Origin: Bacillota bacterium
GTDB taxonomy: Bacteria > Bacillota > Clostridia > Lachnospirales > Lachnospiraceae
Length of the DNA stretch: 64,000 bases
Reading direction: 5' to 3'
Assembly (NCBI GenBank): GCA_023412855.1
Contig: JAEZRJ010000086.1
Location: 123,501-187,500 of the forward strand
The stretch's first letter is position 1. Every line of letters starts with the position of its first letter. Under the pieces are notes generated by a model, which was not told where the DNA came from, searched no databases, and worked only from the letters and a program-made list of their open reading frames with translations. Position numbers and translations under genes: made by a program. This document shows positions 35,100-43,881 of this stretch, piece by piece.

Positions 35100-35600
35100 A
35101 TGCCGATTAGAAAAATAACAAGAATTGCGCTTTTAAGCGCGGTTCTTTACGTTGCGAAAGTGGCGTTAGAATTTTTGCCGAATGTGGAGCTTGTGTCGTT
35201 CCTGACCATTATCTATACGCTGGTGTTTGGGGCAGAGGCCTTCCTCATTGTTACGGTCTTCAATATGTTCGAGCTGATACAGTGGGGGTTTGGCGTATGG
35301 TGGGTATCCTATCTCTATGTATGGCCCTTGCTTTGTCTGGTGACACTTCTGTTAAAGAAACTCTTGCAGGAGGAATTCGTGCTGTGGGCTATTGTTTCGG
35401 GGCTCTTCGGCCTGATATTCGGCTCCTTGTTTGCTATAGCTTATCTTCCGGTGGACCCTTCTTATGCGCTGGCCTACTGGCTCAGCGGATTGACTTGGGA
35501 TGTGTGGCATGGAATCTGCAATTTTATTATTATGCTGCTGATCGGCAAACCGATGTATGCTGTGATGATTTTGGCGAAGAAAAAGGACAGTTTTCCTTAA
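35100..35600 (+). CDS. ECF transporter S component
   Basis: A 166-residue membrane protein with five or six hydrophobic segments, starting with the S-component signature KITRIALLSAVLYVAKVAL and containing EAFLIVTVFNMFELIQWGFG. S components bind one vitamin and join a shared EcfAA'T module. No A or T gene is adjacent, so it is a group II type. Coupling with a DUF4430 gene suggests cobalamin-like or related vitamin uptake, but the ligand is not proven by sequence. Confidence 0.82.
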   Translation: MPIRKITRIALLSAVLYVAKVALEFLPNVELVSFLTIIYTLVFGAEAFLIVTVFNMFELIQWGFGVWWVSYLYVWPLLCLVTLLLKKLLQEEFVLWAIVSGLFGLIFGSLFAIAYLPVDPSYALAYWLSGLTWDVWHGICNFIIMLLIGKPMYAVMILAKKKDSFP

Positions 35601-35756
35601 AATCAGCAATAAATGGTAAAAAGTAATAAAATTTTAATTATTCTGACAAAAATTGTTCATTCTTTTTATATCCAAATATGATAGAATAAATAAAATTAGC
35701 CGTAAAAGGCATAATACATTGGGTGTGGTTTACATTATGGAAGGTAGGAGAAAAAA

Positions 35757-36017
35757 GTGAAATCGGTAAAAGTTGTCTTTAATTCAATGGAGGAATGTCA
35801 GAAGTATATTAGAGCTGTGGAAAGTTTCCCCTTTAATATAGACTTGCAGTGCGGAAGCCGTATCATCGACGGAAAATCTGCGCTCGGCATTCTGGGATTT
35901 GGACTCAGAAAGGTGCTGGAACTTCGGGCTCACACAGAGGAGGCGGAAGCTTGGATAGAGCTTCTCGAGAAGATAGAATTCTGCACCTGCGGAGAAGAAA
36001 TGAAAATGGCAATATAA
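35757..36017 (+). CDS. HPr-like protein lacking the phospho-histidine
   Basis: An 86-residue protein with the beta-alpha-beta HPr pattern. The Ser46-type motif is visible as DGKSALGILGF with Ser41, like the regulatory NLKSIMGVM of HPr. The HARP loop with the catalytic histidine is absent and replaced by NSMEEC, so it cannot pass phosphate in the PTS. This resembles Crh of Bacillus, a regulatory HPr paralogue. Start is GTG at 35757, with GGAG six bases upstream. Confidence 0.72.
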   Translation: MKSVKVVFNSMEECQKYIRAVESFPFNIDLQCGSRIIDGKSALGILGFGLRKVLELRAHTEEAEAWIELLEKIEFCTCGEEMKMAI

Positions 36018-36190
36018 AGCTGAAAAGGGATTGCTTGACCGCAATCTCTTTTTCATGTAATAAGGAAAATGCTCCTATTACAGAAACTATGGATGCGCAG
36101 CTATGCGCGCGGAATAAAAGATGTGCAGTCGAAGCACACTTTTGTTCTAATTTAAATCTGGATGAAAGGTAAAACAATAAAGGTAATACC

Positions 36191-37105
36191 ATGACTCTAC
36201 AGCAATTAAAATACATAGTGATCGTAGCAGAAACGGGAAACATTACGGAAGCTGCAAAACAGCTTTTCATTTCCCAGCCCAGTCTGACCAATGCGATTCA
36301 TGAGCTAGAGAACGAAATGCAGGTAACCATATTCAATAGAACCAACAAAGGCGTTGCTGTCTCAAATGAAGGGGATGTGTTTCTGGCTTATGCCAGGCAA
36401 GTTCTGGAGCAGGCTAACCTTTTGGAGGAAAAATTTCTGCATGTGAAGGAACAAAGCCCCCGGTTTTCAGTATCATGCCAGCATTATTCCTTTGCAGTCA
36501 ACGCTTTTGTGGATGTTATCCGTGAATTCGGCGGAGAAAAGTATGACTTTACCCTGCGGGAAACACAGACATATGAAATTATTGAAGATATAAGCCGATT
36601 GAAAAGTGAGATCGGAATATTATATAAATCTTCCAAGAATAAAGAAATCATCGATAAACTTATAAAACAATACGATTTGAAATTCGAAGAATTATTTACG
36701 GCAGCCCCGCACGTCTTTATTTCTTCAAAGCATCCGCTTGCGGAAAAAGAAATTCTAACCCTGGAAGATTTGGAGGAATATCCATACCTTTCTTTTGAGC
36801 AGGGAGAGTATAATTCTTTCTACTTTTCCGAGGAAATTCTAAGCACTTTAGACAGAGGCCGGAATATTAAGGTCAGAGACAGAGCAACCTTATTCAATCT
36901 GGTAATAGGCTTGAACGGATATACGGTCAGTTCCGGAGTGATTAGTAAAGAGCTGAACGGAGAGCAGATCATTGCCAAGCCCCTTCAGGTGGATGAGTAT
37001 ATGATAATCGGAACGATTACCCAGAAAAACATGGCACTTAGCAGATATGGAAAAGCTTATATGGAATCATTAAAAAAGTATACCGGCAGCTTGATACAGC
37101 TCTAA
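36191..37105 (+). CDS. LysR-family transcriptional regulator
   Basis: A 304-residue regulator: winged helix-turn-helix at 1-60 (MTLQQLKYIVIVAETGNITE, AAKQLFISQPSLTNAIHELE) and a periplasmic-binding-like effector domain from about 90. Target genes are not clear: the HPr-like gene is upstream in the same direction, and an uncharacterised membrane protein follows. LysR proteins often control a divergent neighbour, but none is present here. Confidence 0.92.
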   Translation: MTLQQLKYIVIVAETGNITEAAKQLFISQPSLTNAIHELENEMQVTIFNRTNKGVAVSNEGDVFLAYARQVLEQANLLEEKFLHVKEQSPRFSVSCQHYSFAVNAFVDVIREFGGEKYDFTLRETQTYEIIEDISRLKSEIGILYKSSKNKEIIDKLIKQYDLKFEELFTAAPHVFISSKHPLAEKEILTLEDLEEYPYLSFEQGEYNSFYFSEEILSTLDRGRNIKVRDRATLFNLVIGLNGYTVSSGVISKELNGEQIIAKPLQVDEYMIIGTITQKNMALSRYGKAYMESLKKYTGSLIQL

Positions 37106-37292
37106 ATTATGCCTGATTACCGGCTTTTATATTTTTCATAATAATCGTAAAGCTATATTGATTTGCACAAATCATGCGTTGCTGAGAACAGAGTGAACAG
37201 TAACTGAAATCTGATTTGCAATTATTATAGAGGCAAGGACTGATAGCGAATTTATATAAACAGTGATATCCTATATTAGGAAACACTATTAT

Positions 37293-37958
37293 ATGAGAAG
37301 TCATGGAGAAAATAGGGGAACCTTTTTGAATAATATGAGAATTGCAGAACACAAACTTTCTATATGGAAACAGGTAATCTATACAGTTGGAATTTTGAGC
37401 CTTGGTATTATTTTAGGAACAGCTTCAAAATATTTAGACTGTACCCCTTCTAATGAATTGCCGTATTGGATTGAAAAATTAGATTTTAGAAACTTTTTCG
37501 GACGTTTTGCAATATGGATATTCCTTGCTGTATGTATTTCAATCTACAGTAAAACATCTGTAAGAGCTGCGATCAATGTATTTTTTTTCTTTGTGGGAAT
37601 GGTTGGAAGCTATTATTTATATTCCAAGTATATTGCAGGATTTTTCCCATATAGTTATGCTCTTATTTGGATAGGATTTACAGCCATTTCACCGCTATTA
37701 GCATTTATCTGCTGGTATGCCAAAGGCAGCGGAAAGGTTCCATTGATTATTTCTGCAGGAATTATTGCTGTATTATTTAATACAACCTTTGCATATGGTT
37801 TTGGATATTTTGATGTTAAATCGCCATTAGAATTAGCCGTATTTGTGCTTGCAATTATTATATTGCGCCGAACGGCAAAAGAAACAATTATTATGATAAG
37901 CATGGGTGCTGTTATTGCCTTTGCTTTAAACAGTATTGTTCCGTTTCAGCTTTGGTAA
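37293..37958 (+). CDS. Hypothetical six-TM membrane protein
   Basis: A protein of about 220 residues with six hydrophobic segments, starting around KQVIYTVGILSLGIILGTAS, and DUF6518-like in my memory. Composition is more AT-rich than surrounding genes. The start is uncertain: ATG at 37293 has AGGA 11 bases before it; a TTG at 37326 follows GGGGA more closely; ATG at 37335 is another choice. No catalytic motif is seen. Confidence 0.6.
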   Translation: MRSHGENRGTFLNNMRIAEHKLSIWKQVIYTVGILSLGIILGTASKYLDCTPSNELPYWIEKLDFRNFFGRFAIWIFLAVCISIYSKTSVRAAINVFFFFVGMVGSYYLYSKYIAGFFPYSYALIWIGFTAISPLLAFICWYAKGSGKVPLIISAGIIAVLFNTTFAYGFGYFDVKSPLELAVFVLAIIILRRTAKETIIMISMGAVIAFALNSIVPFQLW

Positions 37959-38200
37959 TAGGGTAAAAATAAAGAGGGTGAAAGTGCAGCGGTGCTTTTG
38001 CGCTCAGGCTGCTGACATTCTGTATGTTGATGGCTTTTTGGATTAGTCATGTTATAATACAGATAAATATTTGCCGAATCATGTAAAAAGCAGAAAACTT
38101 AAATCAGATATGGGGGCAAATATTTACAAGAGTAGTAGCTGAAATAACCAAGTATGGTTTTATTGATAGAGAATAAGTGAACGAAAGATAAGTAACTCTA
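37959..38200. other. Intergenic region with long inverted repeat
   Basis: This stretch before the TetR promoter holds no convincing gene. TAAATATTTGCC (38064-38075) and GGCAAATATTTA (38115-38126) are perfect inverted copies 39 bases apart, just after a TATAAT at 38053-38058. That could be a short non-coding RNA or a remnant. No well-spaced -35 is seen. Confidence 0.35.
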
Positions 38201-38229
38201 TTGACAAACAGAAATTCGTATGCTACCAT
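38201..38229 (+). promoter_or_regulatory. TetR gene promoter
   Basis: TTGACA (38201-38206) and TACCAT (38224-38229) are 17 bases apart. The palindromic operators lie just downstream. Confidence 0.6.
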
Positions 38230-38236
38230 AAACGAC

Positions 38237-38259
38237 GTTAGCTAACCATGTTAGCTAAA
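38237..38259 (+). promoter_or_regulatory. TetR operator, twin TTAGCTAA palindromes
   Basis: GTTAGCTAAC at 38237-38246 is a perfect palindrome, repeated as GTTAGCTAAA at 38250-38259. They cover the expected start of transcription of the TetR gene, suggesting self-repression. Confidence 0.65.
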
Positions 38260-38272
38260 CAGGAGTGATGAA

Positions 38273-38902
38273 ATGCCAAAGGATAAGAGCGGAACGCTGG
38301 AAAAAATAATCCCGTGCGCGAAAAGGGAATTTTTAGATAAGGGTTTCGAACGAGCTTCTCTGCGGAAGATCGCCGCTGATGCAAATATGTCTGCGGCAGG
38401 ATTATACCGTCATTTTGAAAATAAGGAAGCTATGTTCGATGCGCTGGTGGCACCCCTCGTGGATACATATTTTCGCAATTATGAAAAATCCATACAGCGT
38501 AACTATACGCTTTTGGATACGGAAGAAGTCAAAAAATTCTGGATGTTCTCCGAGGAAGAGGGTTTGCAATATATAAATTTTATTTATGACCATTTTGATG
38601 AATTCAAGCTCTTGCTAGCTTGTTCGGATGGTACAAAGCACCAGAATTTTATTCACAATGTCTCGGAGATGGAAGTCAAGGAAATGACCAAACTGATGAA
38701 TGAGCTGCGAAGCAGAGGTTTTTCGGTAAAGGATATTTCGCAGGATGAACTTCATATGCTCGTAAGCGGCTATGTCACCTCTATATTTGAAATGGTCATT
38801 CATGACTATACGAGGGAAAAGGCTATTACACATGCCAAAATGCTGATGGAATTTTTATATCCTGGTTGGATAAAGGCTTTCGGTATGGAAGACATGGTTT
38901 AA
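38273..38902 (+). CDS. TetR/AcrR-family repressor
   Basis: A 209-residue regulator. The N-terminal DNA-binding domain is clear: KREFLDKGFERASLRKIAAD and ANMSAAGLYRHFENKEAMFD (residues 18-60). The C-terminal ligand domain is unremarkable. CAGGAGTG precedes the ATG. Matching palindromes lie at its own promoter and ahead of the ABC exporter operon, so it probably represses both. It is followed by its own terminator. The ligand may be the exporter or ECF substrate. Confidence 0.93.
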   Translation: MPKDKSGTLEKIIPCAKREFLDKGFERASLRKIAADANMSAAGLYRHFENKEAMFDALVAPLVDTYFRNYEKSIQRNYTLLDTEEVKKFWMFSEEEGLQYINFIYDHFDEFKLLLACSDGTKHQNFIHNVSEMEVKEMTKLMNELRSRGFSVKDISQDELHMLVSGYVTSIFEMVIHDYTREKAITHAKMLMEFLYPGWIKAFGMEDMV

Positions 38903-38934
38903 AACGAAACTGATAAACTAACAATATGAAATGC

Positions 38935-38957
38935 CGGGGATTCGTCCCCGAATTTTT
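38935..38957 (+). terminator. Terminator after the TetR gene
   Basis: CGGGGA-TTCG-TCCCCG (38935-38950) is a perfect stem with a UUCG loop, followed by AATTTTT. It separates the regulator from the ABC/ECF operon. Confidence 0.8.
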
Positions 38958-38967
38958 CATTTTATAG

Positions 38968-38983
38968 GTTAGTTAACACTAAC
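38968..38983 (+). promoter_or_regulatory. TetR-type operator before the ABC/ECF operon
   Basis: GTTAG-TTAACA-CTAAC is an inverted repeat with the same half-site (GTTAG) as the sites at 38237 and 38250. It lies 37 bases before the TTG start of the first ABC gene. Confidence 0.6.
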
Positions 38984-39020
38984 TCAAATCGTTCGCAAAA
39001 AAGAAAAGAGGTGAATACAC

Positions 39021-40805
39021 TTGGAAAAGAAAAAAGGACAAAGCCCATTCAGAAAGCTTATGGGGTTTGCATCGTATCATAAGGGAAAGTATGCTGCCTC
39101 CGTGCTTCTTGCGGTTGTTGGTGTTGTTGGGGGCCTGATTCCCTATGTGGGAGTGTCCCGAATTATCATTCGTCTGCTGGCTGGGGCCGGAAGTGATGTG
39201 GGGTTTTATTTGATGTGGTGCGCCATTTCGGGCGCAGGACTTGTTCTTAAAACCATTTGCATGAACTGGTCGACGGCGCTGTCCCATGAGGCAACATTTT
39301 CAGTCATTGCTGAGGTACGAAGCAAATTGGTCAGGAAGCTGGCTCACGTCCCTATGGGATGTGTACTTGAAACACCATCCGGCCAGTTTAAGAACATCAT
39401 TGTGGAAAAGGCGGACAGTCTGGAGACGCCGCTGGCGCATGTGCTGCCGGAAATGACGTCCAATCTTTTGATTCCGTTTGGTATTATCATATACATGTTT
39501 ATTTTGGACTGGCGTATGGCGTTGGTTTCGCTTATCACACTTCCGCTTGGGTTTATATTTTACCTGATGATGATGCGGGATTATCCTGAAAAATACGCCA
39601 GTGTTATGAAAGCAGGCAAGCACATGAGCGGAACAATGGTAGAATACATAAACGGCATTGAGGTTATCAAAGCCTTCAATCAATCAGCAAGGTCTTATGC
39701 GAAGTTCACTGATTCGGTAAAGGCTAATGTAAATGTAGTTTTGGATTGGATTCGCTCTACACAGGTGTACTCAGACATTTCACAGGGGGTCTGGCCGTCT
39801 GTACTGGTGGGTGTATTGCCTGTCGGATGTCTCTTTTACATGGACGGTTCGTTGGGGGGTGGAGAATTTATTACTATTACAATCTTGTCCCTTGGTATTT
39901 CCGGCCCAATTTTGTCCGCCATGATATATACAGATGATATTGCGAAAATCGGTGCTGTTGTGAAAGAAGTGGGACAGGTGCTGGATTTGCCGGAATTAAA
40001 CCGGCCGAAGAAAAACAAAAAACTTGAAAACCGGAATATTAAGCTTGAACATGTCTGCTTTTCTTATGAACAGGGACAGGAGGAGGTACTTTCTGACATA
40101 AACTTAGAAATAAAGGAGGGCTCGATTACAGCCTTTGTCGGACCGTCCGGCGGAGGAAAGTCCACCATTGCAAAGCTTGTCGCTTCTTTCTGGGATGTAA
40201 GCGCAGGGCGCATTACTCTGGGTGGCGTAGATGTCCGTGATATACCGCTGGAACAGATTATGGATGAGATTGCCTATGTATCACAGGATAATTATCTGTT
40301 TAACGATACTATCCGCAACAATATCCGAATGGGAAAACCAGAGGCCACGGACGAGGATGTTGAAGCGGTTGCAAAGGCTTCCGGCTGTCATGACTTTATT
40401 ATGAAGCTGGAACGAGGTTACGAGACCGCTACCGGCGGAGCCGGTGGGCATCTTTCCGGCGGAGAGCGGCAGCGTATTGCTATCGCCCGGGCCATGCTTA
40501 AGGACGCAGACATTATTATCTTCGACGAGGCAACCGCCTACACCGACCCGGAAAACGAAGCGATGATCCAAGAGGCGGTATCCAAGCTCATTCGCGGAAA
40601 AACGCTGATTGTCATTGCGCATCGTCTGTCCACCATTACTGATTCGGATAAAATAGTGGTCATTGAAAACGGCAGGGTTGTGGCAGAAGGAACGCATGAA
40701 TTGCTTCTGTCGGACTGTAAACTGTACCGTCGTATGTTTACCGCACACATGGAAGTGCGAGATGCCTGCACAACAGATATTGAGGGGAGGGATATTCTTG
40801 CTTGA
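39021..40805 (+). CDS. ABC exporter half-transporter, subunit 1
   Basis: A 594-residue type IV exporter half: membrane domain (1-320) with six segments, then ATPase. Walker A is GPSGGGKST, signature LSGGERQRI, and Walker B IIIFDEATAYTDPEN, where the D-loop reads YTDPEN rather than SLDPE. Start is TTG at 39021 with AGAGGTG upstream. The second half-transporter begins eight bases before this stop, so the two form a heterodimer. Together with the ECF genes it may handle a metal-chelate or tetrapyrrole, but that is an analogy, not a reading. Confidence 0.9.
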   Translation: MEKKKGQSPFRKLMGFASYHKGKYAASVLLAVVGVVGGLIPYVGVSRIIIRLLAGAGSDVGFYLMWCAISGAGLVLKTICMNWSTALSHEATFSVIAEVRSKLVRKLAHVPMGCVLETPSGQFKNIIVEKADSLETPLAHVLPEMTSNLLIPFGIIIYMFILDWRMALVSLITLPLGFIFYLMMMRDYPEKYASVMKAGKHMSGTMVEYINGIEVIKAFNQSARSYAKFTDSVKANVNVVLDWIRSTQVYSDISQGVWPSVLVGVLPVGCLFYMDGSLGGGEFITITILSLGISGPILSAMIYTDDIAKIGAVVKEVGQVLDLPELNRPKKNKKLENRNIKLEHVCFSYEQGQEEVLSDINLEIKEGSITAFVGPSGGGKSTIAKLVASFWDVSAGRITLGGVDVRDIPLEQIMDEIAYVSQDNYLFNDTIRNNIRMGKPEATDEDVEAVAKASGCHDFIMKLERGYETATGGAGGHLSGGERQRIAIARAMLKDADIIIFDEATAYTDPENEAMIQEAVSKLIRGKTLIVIAHRLSTITDSDKIVVIENGRVVAEGTHELLLSDCKLYRRMFTAHMEVRDACTTDIEGRDILA

Positions 40806-42537
40806 TATATTCAAAAAGTTCTTCCGGTTTGCGGACAGCCAGAAGTCAAAATGGGTGAAAAGCATTGTCTTTACCTTATTCAAGTCCGTTTTTGTATCCG
40901 CCCAGCTTCTTGCCATCGCCATCGTGCTGCGCGGGATTGCCGCAGACTGCGTGACTCACACGACGGCGCTGTCCGCACTGGGGATTATGCTGGTAAGTAT
41001 TATAGGTACCATTGTTATGCGGCATCTGGCTCAAAACAGTCAGTCCTTCGGATGCTATACTATGAGTGGGGATAAGCGTATACAGATTGGTGACCGGCTG
41101 AAACTTATGCCCATGGGGCATTTTAACAGCCATAGTCTGGGCAACATTACTGCCGCGGCCACCACCACAATGGAAGACATTGAAAATACAGCGCCGCGTA
41201 TCATTGTCAGCTATCTTAACGGTTTGATTCACGGGTTTGTCATAACCCTTGCGCTTATTATCTTTGAGTGGAAGATTGGTCTGATTGCTATGGCAGGGCT
41301 GGTATTGTTTCTGCTCATTAACATATTGCTTCACAAGAACGCGCGCAAAGCATCACAGGTCAGGCAGGAGGCCCAAGCCGAGCTGGTGGACGCGGTGCTG
41401 GAATACATACAGGGAATGAGCGTTGTAAAATCTTTCGGAATCGAGGCAAACGCCGGACAAAAAATCCGCCAGTCAATTGCCGACAGCGAGCGAAGAAACA
41501 TTGGTCTTGAAAAAAAGACCGTCCCCTTTATGGCCTTACAGCAACTTGTCCTGCGAGTTACCAGTACAATTATGATTACTCTGTCAGTAGTGTTGTATCT
41601 TTACGGGACTATGGACCTTTCCATCTGCCTTCTGATGCTTCTTTCCGGCTTTATTGTGTTCAGCGAGCTGGAGAGCGGCGGCAGTATGTCGGCCTTCCTG
41701 CGTCTGATTGACGCATCCATTGACCGGGTGAATGAAATACAGAAAACCCCTGTTATGGACCTTGAGGGGAGACAACAACAACCTGCTAATATGGATATTG
41801 TTTTCAATGAGGTATCCTTCTCCTATGATGAGAAAACTATTATCAATCATGTTAGCTTTACAATACCTGCCAAAACGATCACAGCGATCGTTGGACCGTC
41901 CGGCAGCGGAAAGACCACGCTGTGCAACTTAATTGCCCGTTTTTGGGATGTGGACGAAGGCAGCATTATTTTGGGAGGTATAGATATTCGGGAATACAAA
42001 CTGGACAGCCTCTTACAAAATATCAGTATGGTTTTTCAGCGGGTATATTTGTTCAATGATACCATCGCCAATAATATCCGGCTCGGAAAGCCGGAAGCCA
42101 CTCGGGAAGAAATCAGAGAAGCCGCCGAAAAGGCTTGCTGCCATGATTTTATAAGCCTACTGCCGGACGGATATGATACGGTCATCGGTGAGGGAGGTGC
42201 AACGCTTTCCGGCGGAGAAAAGCAGCGCATCTCCATTGCCCGTGCGCTTTTAAAGGATGCGCCCATCATCATATTGGATGAGGCAACTGCGAATGTAGAT
42301 CCGGAAAACGAGAATGCTCTGCAAAAGGCAATTAGGTCGCTGACAAGAGACAAGACTGTTATTATGATTGCGCACCGTCTCAAAACGGTACAAAACGCCG
42401 ATCAGATCATTGTTCTGGATGCAGGAAAAATTGTTCAGAAAGGCACACATGATGAGCTGTTCGCACAAAAAGGAATCTATGCGGACTTTATTCATGTCCG
42501 TGAAAAGGCCGTAGGCTGGAAAATTGTCAGTGCATAA
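40798..42537 (+). CDS. ABC exporter half-transporter, subunit 2
   Basis: A 579-residue exporter half with six membrane segments and an ATPase. Walker A is GPSGSGKTT, signature LSGGEKQRI, Walker B IIILDEATANVDPEN. The start is TTG at 40798, six bases after GGGGAGGG, and overlaps the subunit 1 stop by eight bases; an ATG start further upstream would run through subunit 1. Sequence is clearly related to subunit 1. Overlap implies co-translation and a heterodimer. Confidence 0.9.
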   Translation: MLDIFKKFFRFADSQKSKWVKSIVFTLFKSVFVSAQLLAIAIVLRGIAADCVTHTTALSALGIMLVSIIGTIVMRHLAQNSQSFGCYTMSGDKRIQIGDRLKLMPMGHFNSHSLGNITAAATTTMEDIENTAPRIIVSYLNGLIHGFVITLALIIFEWKIGLIAMAGLVLFLLINILLHKNARKASQVRQEAQAELVDAVLEYIQGMSVVKSFGIEANAGQKIRQSIADSERRNIGLEKKTVPFMALQQLVLRVTSTIMITLSVVLYLYGTMDLSICLLMLLSGFIVFSELESGGSMSAFLRLIDASIDRVNEIQKTPVMDLEGRQQQPANMDIVFNEVSFSYDEKTIINHVSFTIPAKTITAIVGPSGSGKTTLCNLIARFWDVDEGSIILGGIDIREYKLDSLLQNISMVFQRVYLFNDTIANNIRLGKPEATREEIREAAEKACCHDFISLLPDGYDTVIGEGGATLSGGEKQRISIARALLKDAPIIILDEATANVDPENENALQKAIRSLTRDKTVIMIAHRLKTVQNADQIIVLDAGKIVQKGTHDELFAQKGIYADFIHVREKAVGWKIVSA

Positions 42538-42569
42538 GGCCAATTTATCATTTTATGGAGGATATTAGA

Positions 42570-43154
42570 ATGAGGAAGAAAAAACTGGATGTAAAGGATT
42601 TAATCAATGTAGGAATCTTCACCGCAATTTATTATATTTTACTGATTGTAGCCGGATTTTTAGGGTATATTCCCATCTTTTCAGTACTATTTCCGCTTTT
42701 GATTGCACTTTTTTGCGGGATTCCTTTTGTTCTTTTTCTGACAAGAGCAAAGACCTTTGGAATGATTACCATTATGGGCGTGCTTTTGGGAATTCTGAAT
42801 TTTGCTTTTGGGCAGGGCTGGTATTCCATTGCTACCGGCCTTCTCTGCGGCCTGCTCGCCGACCTGATATGCAAGGCCGGAGAGTATAAGAGCTGGAAAC
42901 ATATGGTTGTGTGCTTTTGTGTGTTCAGCGAATGGATAATTGGTTCGATGCTTCCCATGTGGATTATGAAAGACAGCTATTTTGAAATGGTGCGTGATAT
43001 GCAGGGGCCCGCTTTTGCCGAATCGCTGGAGTCTCTAATCACCGGCTGGATGCTTGTGCTGCTTATCATTCTGACGGCGGTCGCAGCCGTCATTGGAGCG
43101 TATTTAGGCAAGGCTGTGCTTAAAAAACACTTTATAAGGGCAGGAGTCGTATGA
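42570..43154 (+). CDS. ECF transporter S component, MptD/Trep_Strep type
   Basis: A 194-residue membrane protein with about five or six segments, of the MptD (Trep_Strep) S-component family. Recognisable are KDLINVGIFTAIYYILLIVA at the start, LTRAKTFGMITIMGVLLGIL, and WMLVLLIILTAVAAVIGAYL near the end. The start is ATG at 42570, since GGAGG at 42557 precedes it. It overlaps the EcfT gene by four bases (ATGA). The substrate of this family is not settled. Confidence 0.85.
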   Translation: MRKKKLDVKDLINVGIFTAIYYILLIVAGFLGYIPIFSVLFPLLIALFCGIPFVLFLTRAKTFGMITIMGVLLGILNFAFGQGWYSIATGLLCGLLADLICKAGEYKSWKHMVVCFCVFSEWIIGSMLPMWIMKDSYFEMVRDMQGPAFAESLESLITGWMLVLLIILTAVAAVIGAYLGKAVLKKHFIRAGVV

Positions 43155-43867
43155 TACCACAACCTGAGTTAATGAAAACAGCGGAAGGTATACAGCTTGA
43201 CCCGCGGACTAAGATATATCTTTTGATACTCATAAATATTGTCATATTTCCTGCAAATCCCAGCGGCTACCAACTGATAGCAAAAGGAGCGCTGGCGGCC
43301 ATACCCTTTGCGCTGCTGTGCTGTGCCGGAAAGTGGAGGCAGGGTTTTATCTACGCTGTTTTATATGTGACGGGGCAGCTGTCCGAAATTTATTTTACCG
43401 AATACGCTGCCGGAGTGTGGGGACTTCTGATGCGATTTACCACACAGATGCTAAACAGATTCGTTCCAATTGTCATCATGGCCTACTATTTAGTCAAGAC
43501 AATGGAAGTCAGCGCATTTATTGCTGCAATGGAACGGATGCATGTTACGAGAAAAATCATTATCCCGCTTGCAGTTATATTTCGCTTTTTTCCAACCATT
43601 GCTGAGGAATCCCGTGCAATTAATGATGCCATGCGTATGCGCGGCATTGGATTTCGCGGGAGTCCTCTGGCGGTGCTGGAATACCGGCTTGTTCCCCTGA
43701 TGATGTCGATTGTAGGAATCGGCAACGAGCTGTCAGCGGCGGCGGTCACAAGAGGCTTGCGCATCATAGGAGAGCGCACCAACATATATAAAATTGGGTT
43801 TGGTGTGCCGGATGCTCTGTTTGTCTTCTGGGCGACGGCGGCCGCGGTCCTGTTTTTTATTTTGTAA
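43151..43867 (+). CDS. ECF transporter transmembrane component EcfT/CbiQ
   Basis: A 238-residue T component with several hydrophobic segments. The hallmark cytoplasmic coupling helices are seen as AMRMRGIGFRGSP (the ArG-type motif), and AAVTRGLRIIGERTNI for the second. It links the S component to the ATPases. It starts within the ATGA shared with the S gene and is followed 14 bp later by the fused ATPase. Dedicated S, T and A in one operon marks a group I ECF importer. Confidence 0.88.
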   Translation: MIPQPELMKTAEGIQLDPRTKIYLLILINIVIFPANPSGYQLIAKGALAAIPFALLCCAGKWRQGFIYAVLYVTGQLSEIYFTEYAAGVWGLLMRFTTQMLNRFVPIVIMAYYLVKTMEVSAFIAAMERMHVTRKIIIPLAVIFRFFPTIAEESRAINDAMRMRGIGFRGSPLAVLEYRLVPLMMSIVGIGNELSAAAVTRGLRIIGERTNIYKIGFGVPDALFVFWATAAAVLFFIL

Positions 43868-43881
43868 AAGGAGGGATGTAA

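Noticed and set aside
38064..38126. Perfect 12-bp inverted repeat as a transposon end pair
   Set aside because: Only 39 bases lie between the arms, with no target duplication or coding content; left as an unexplained repeat.
40663..40797. N-terminal extension of ABC subunit 2 from an ATG at 40663
   Set aside because: It would lie inside the end of subunit 1; a TTG with a strong GGGGAGGG site at the right distance is preferred.
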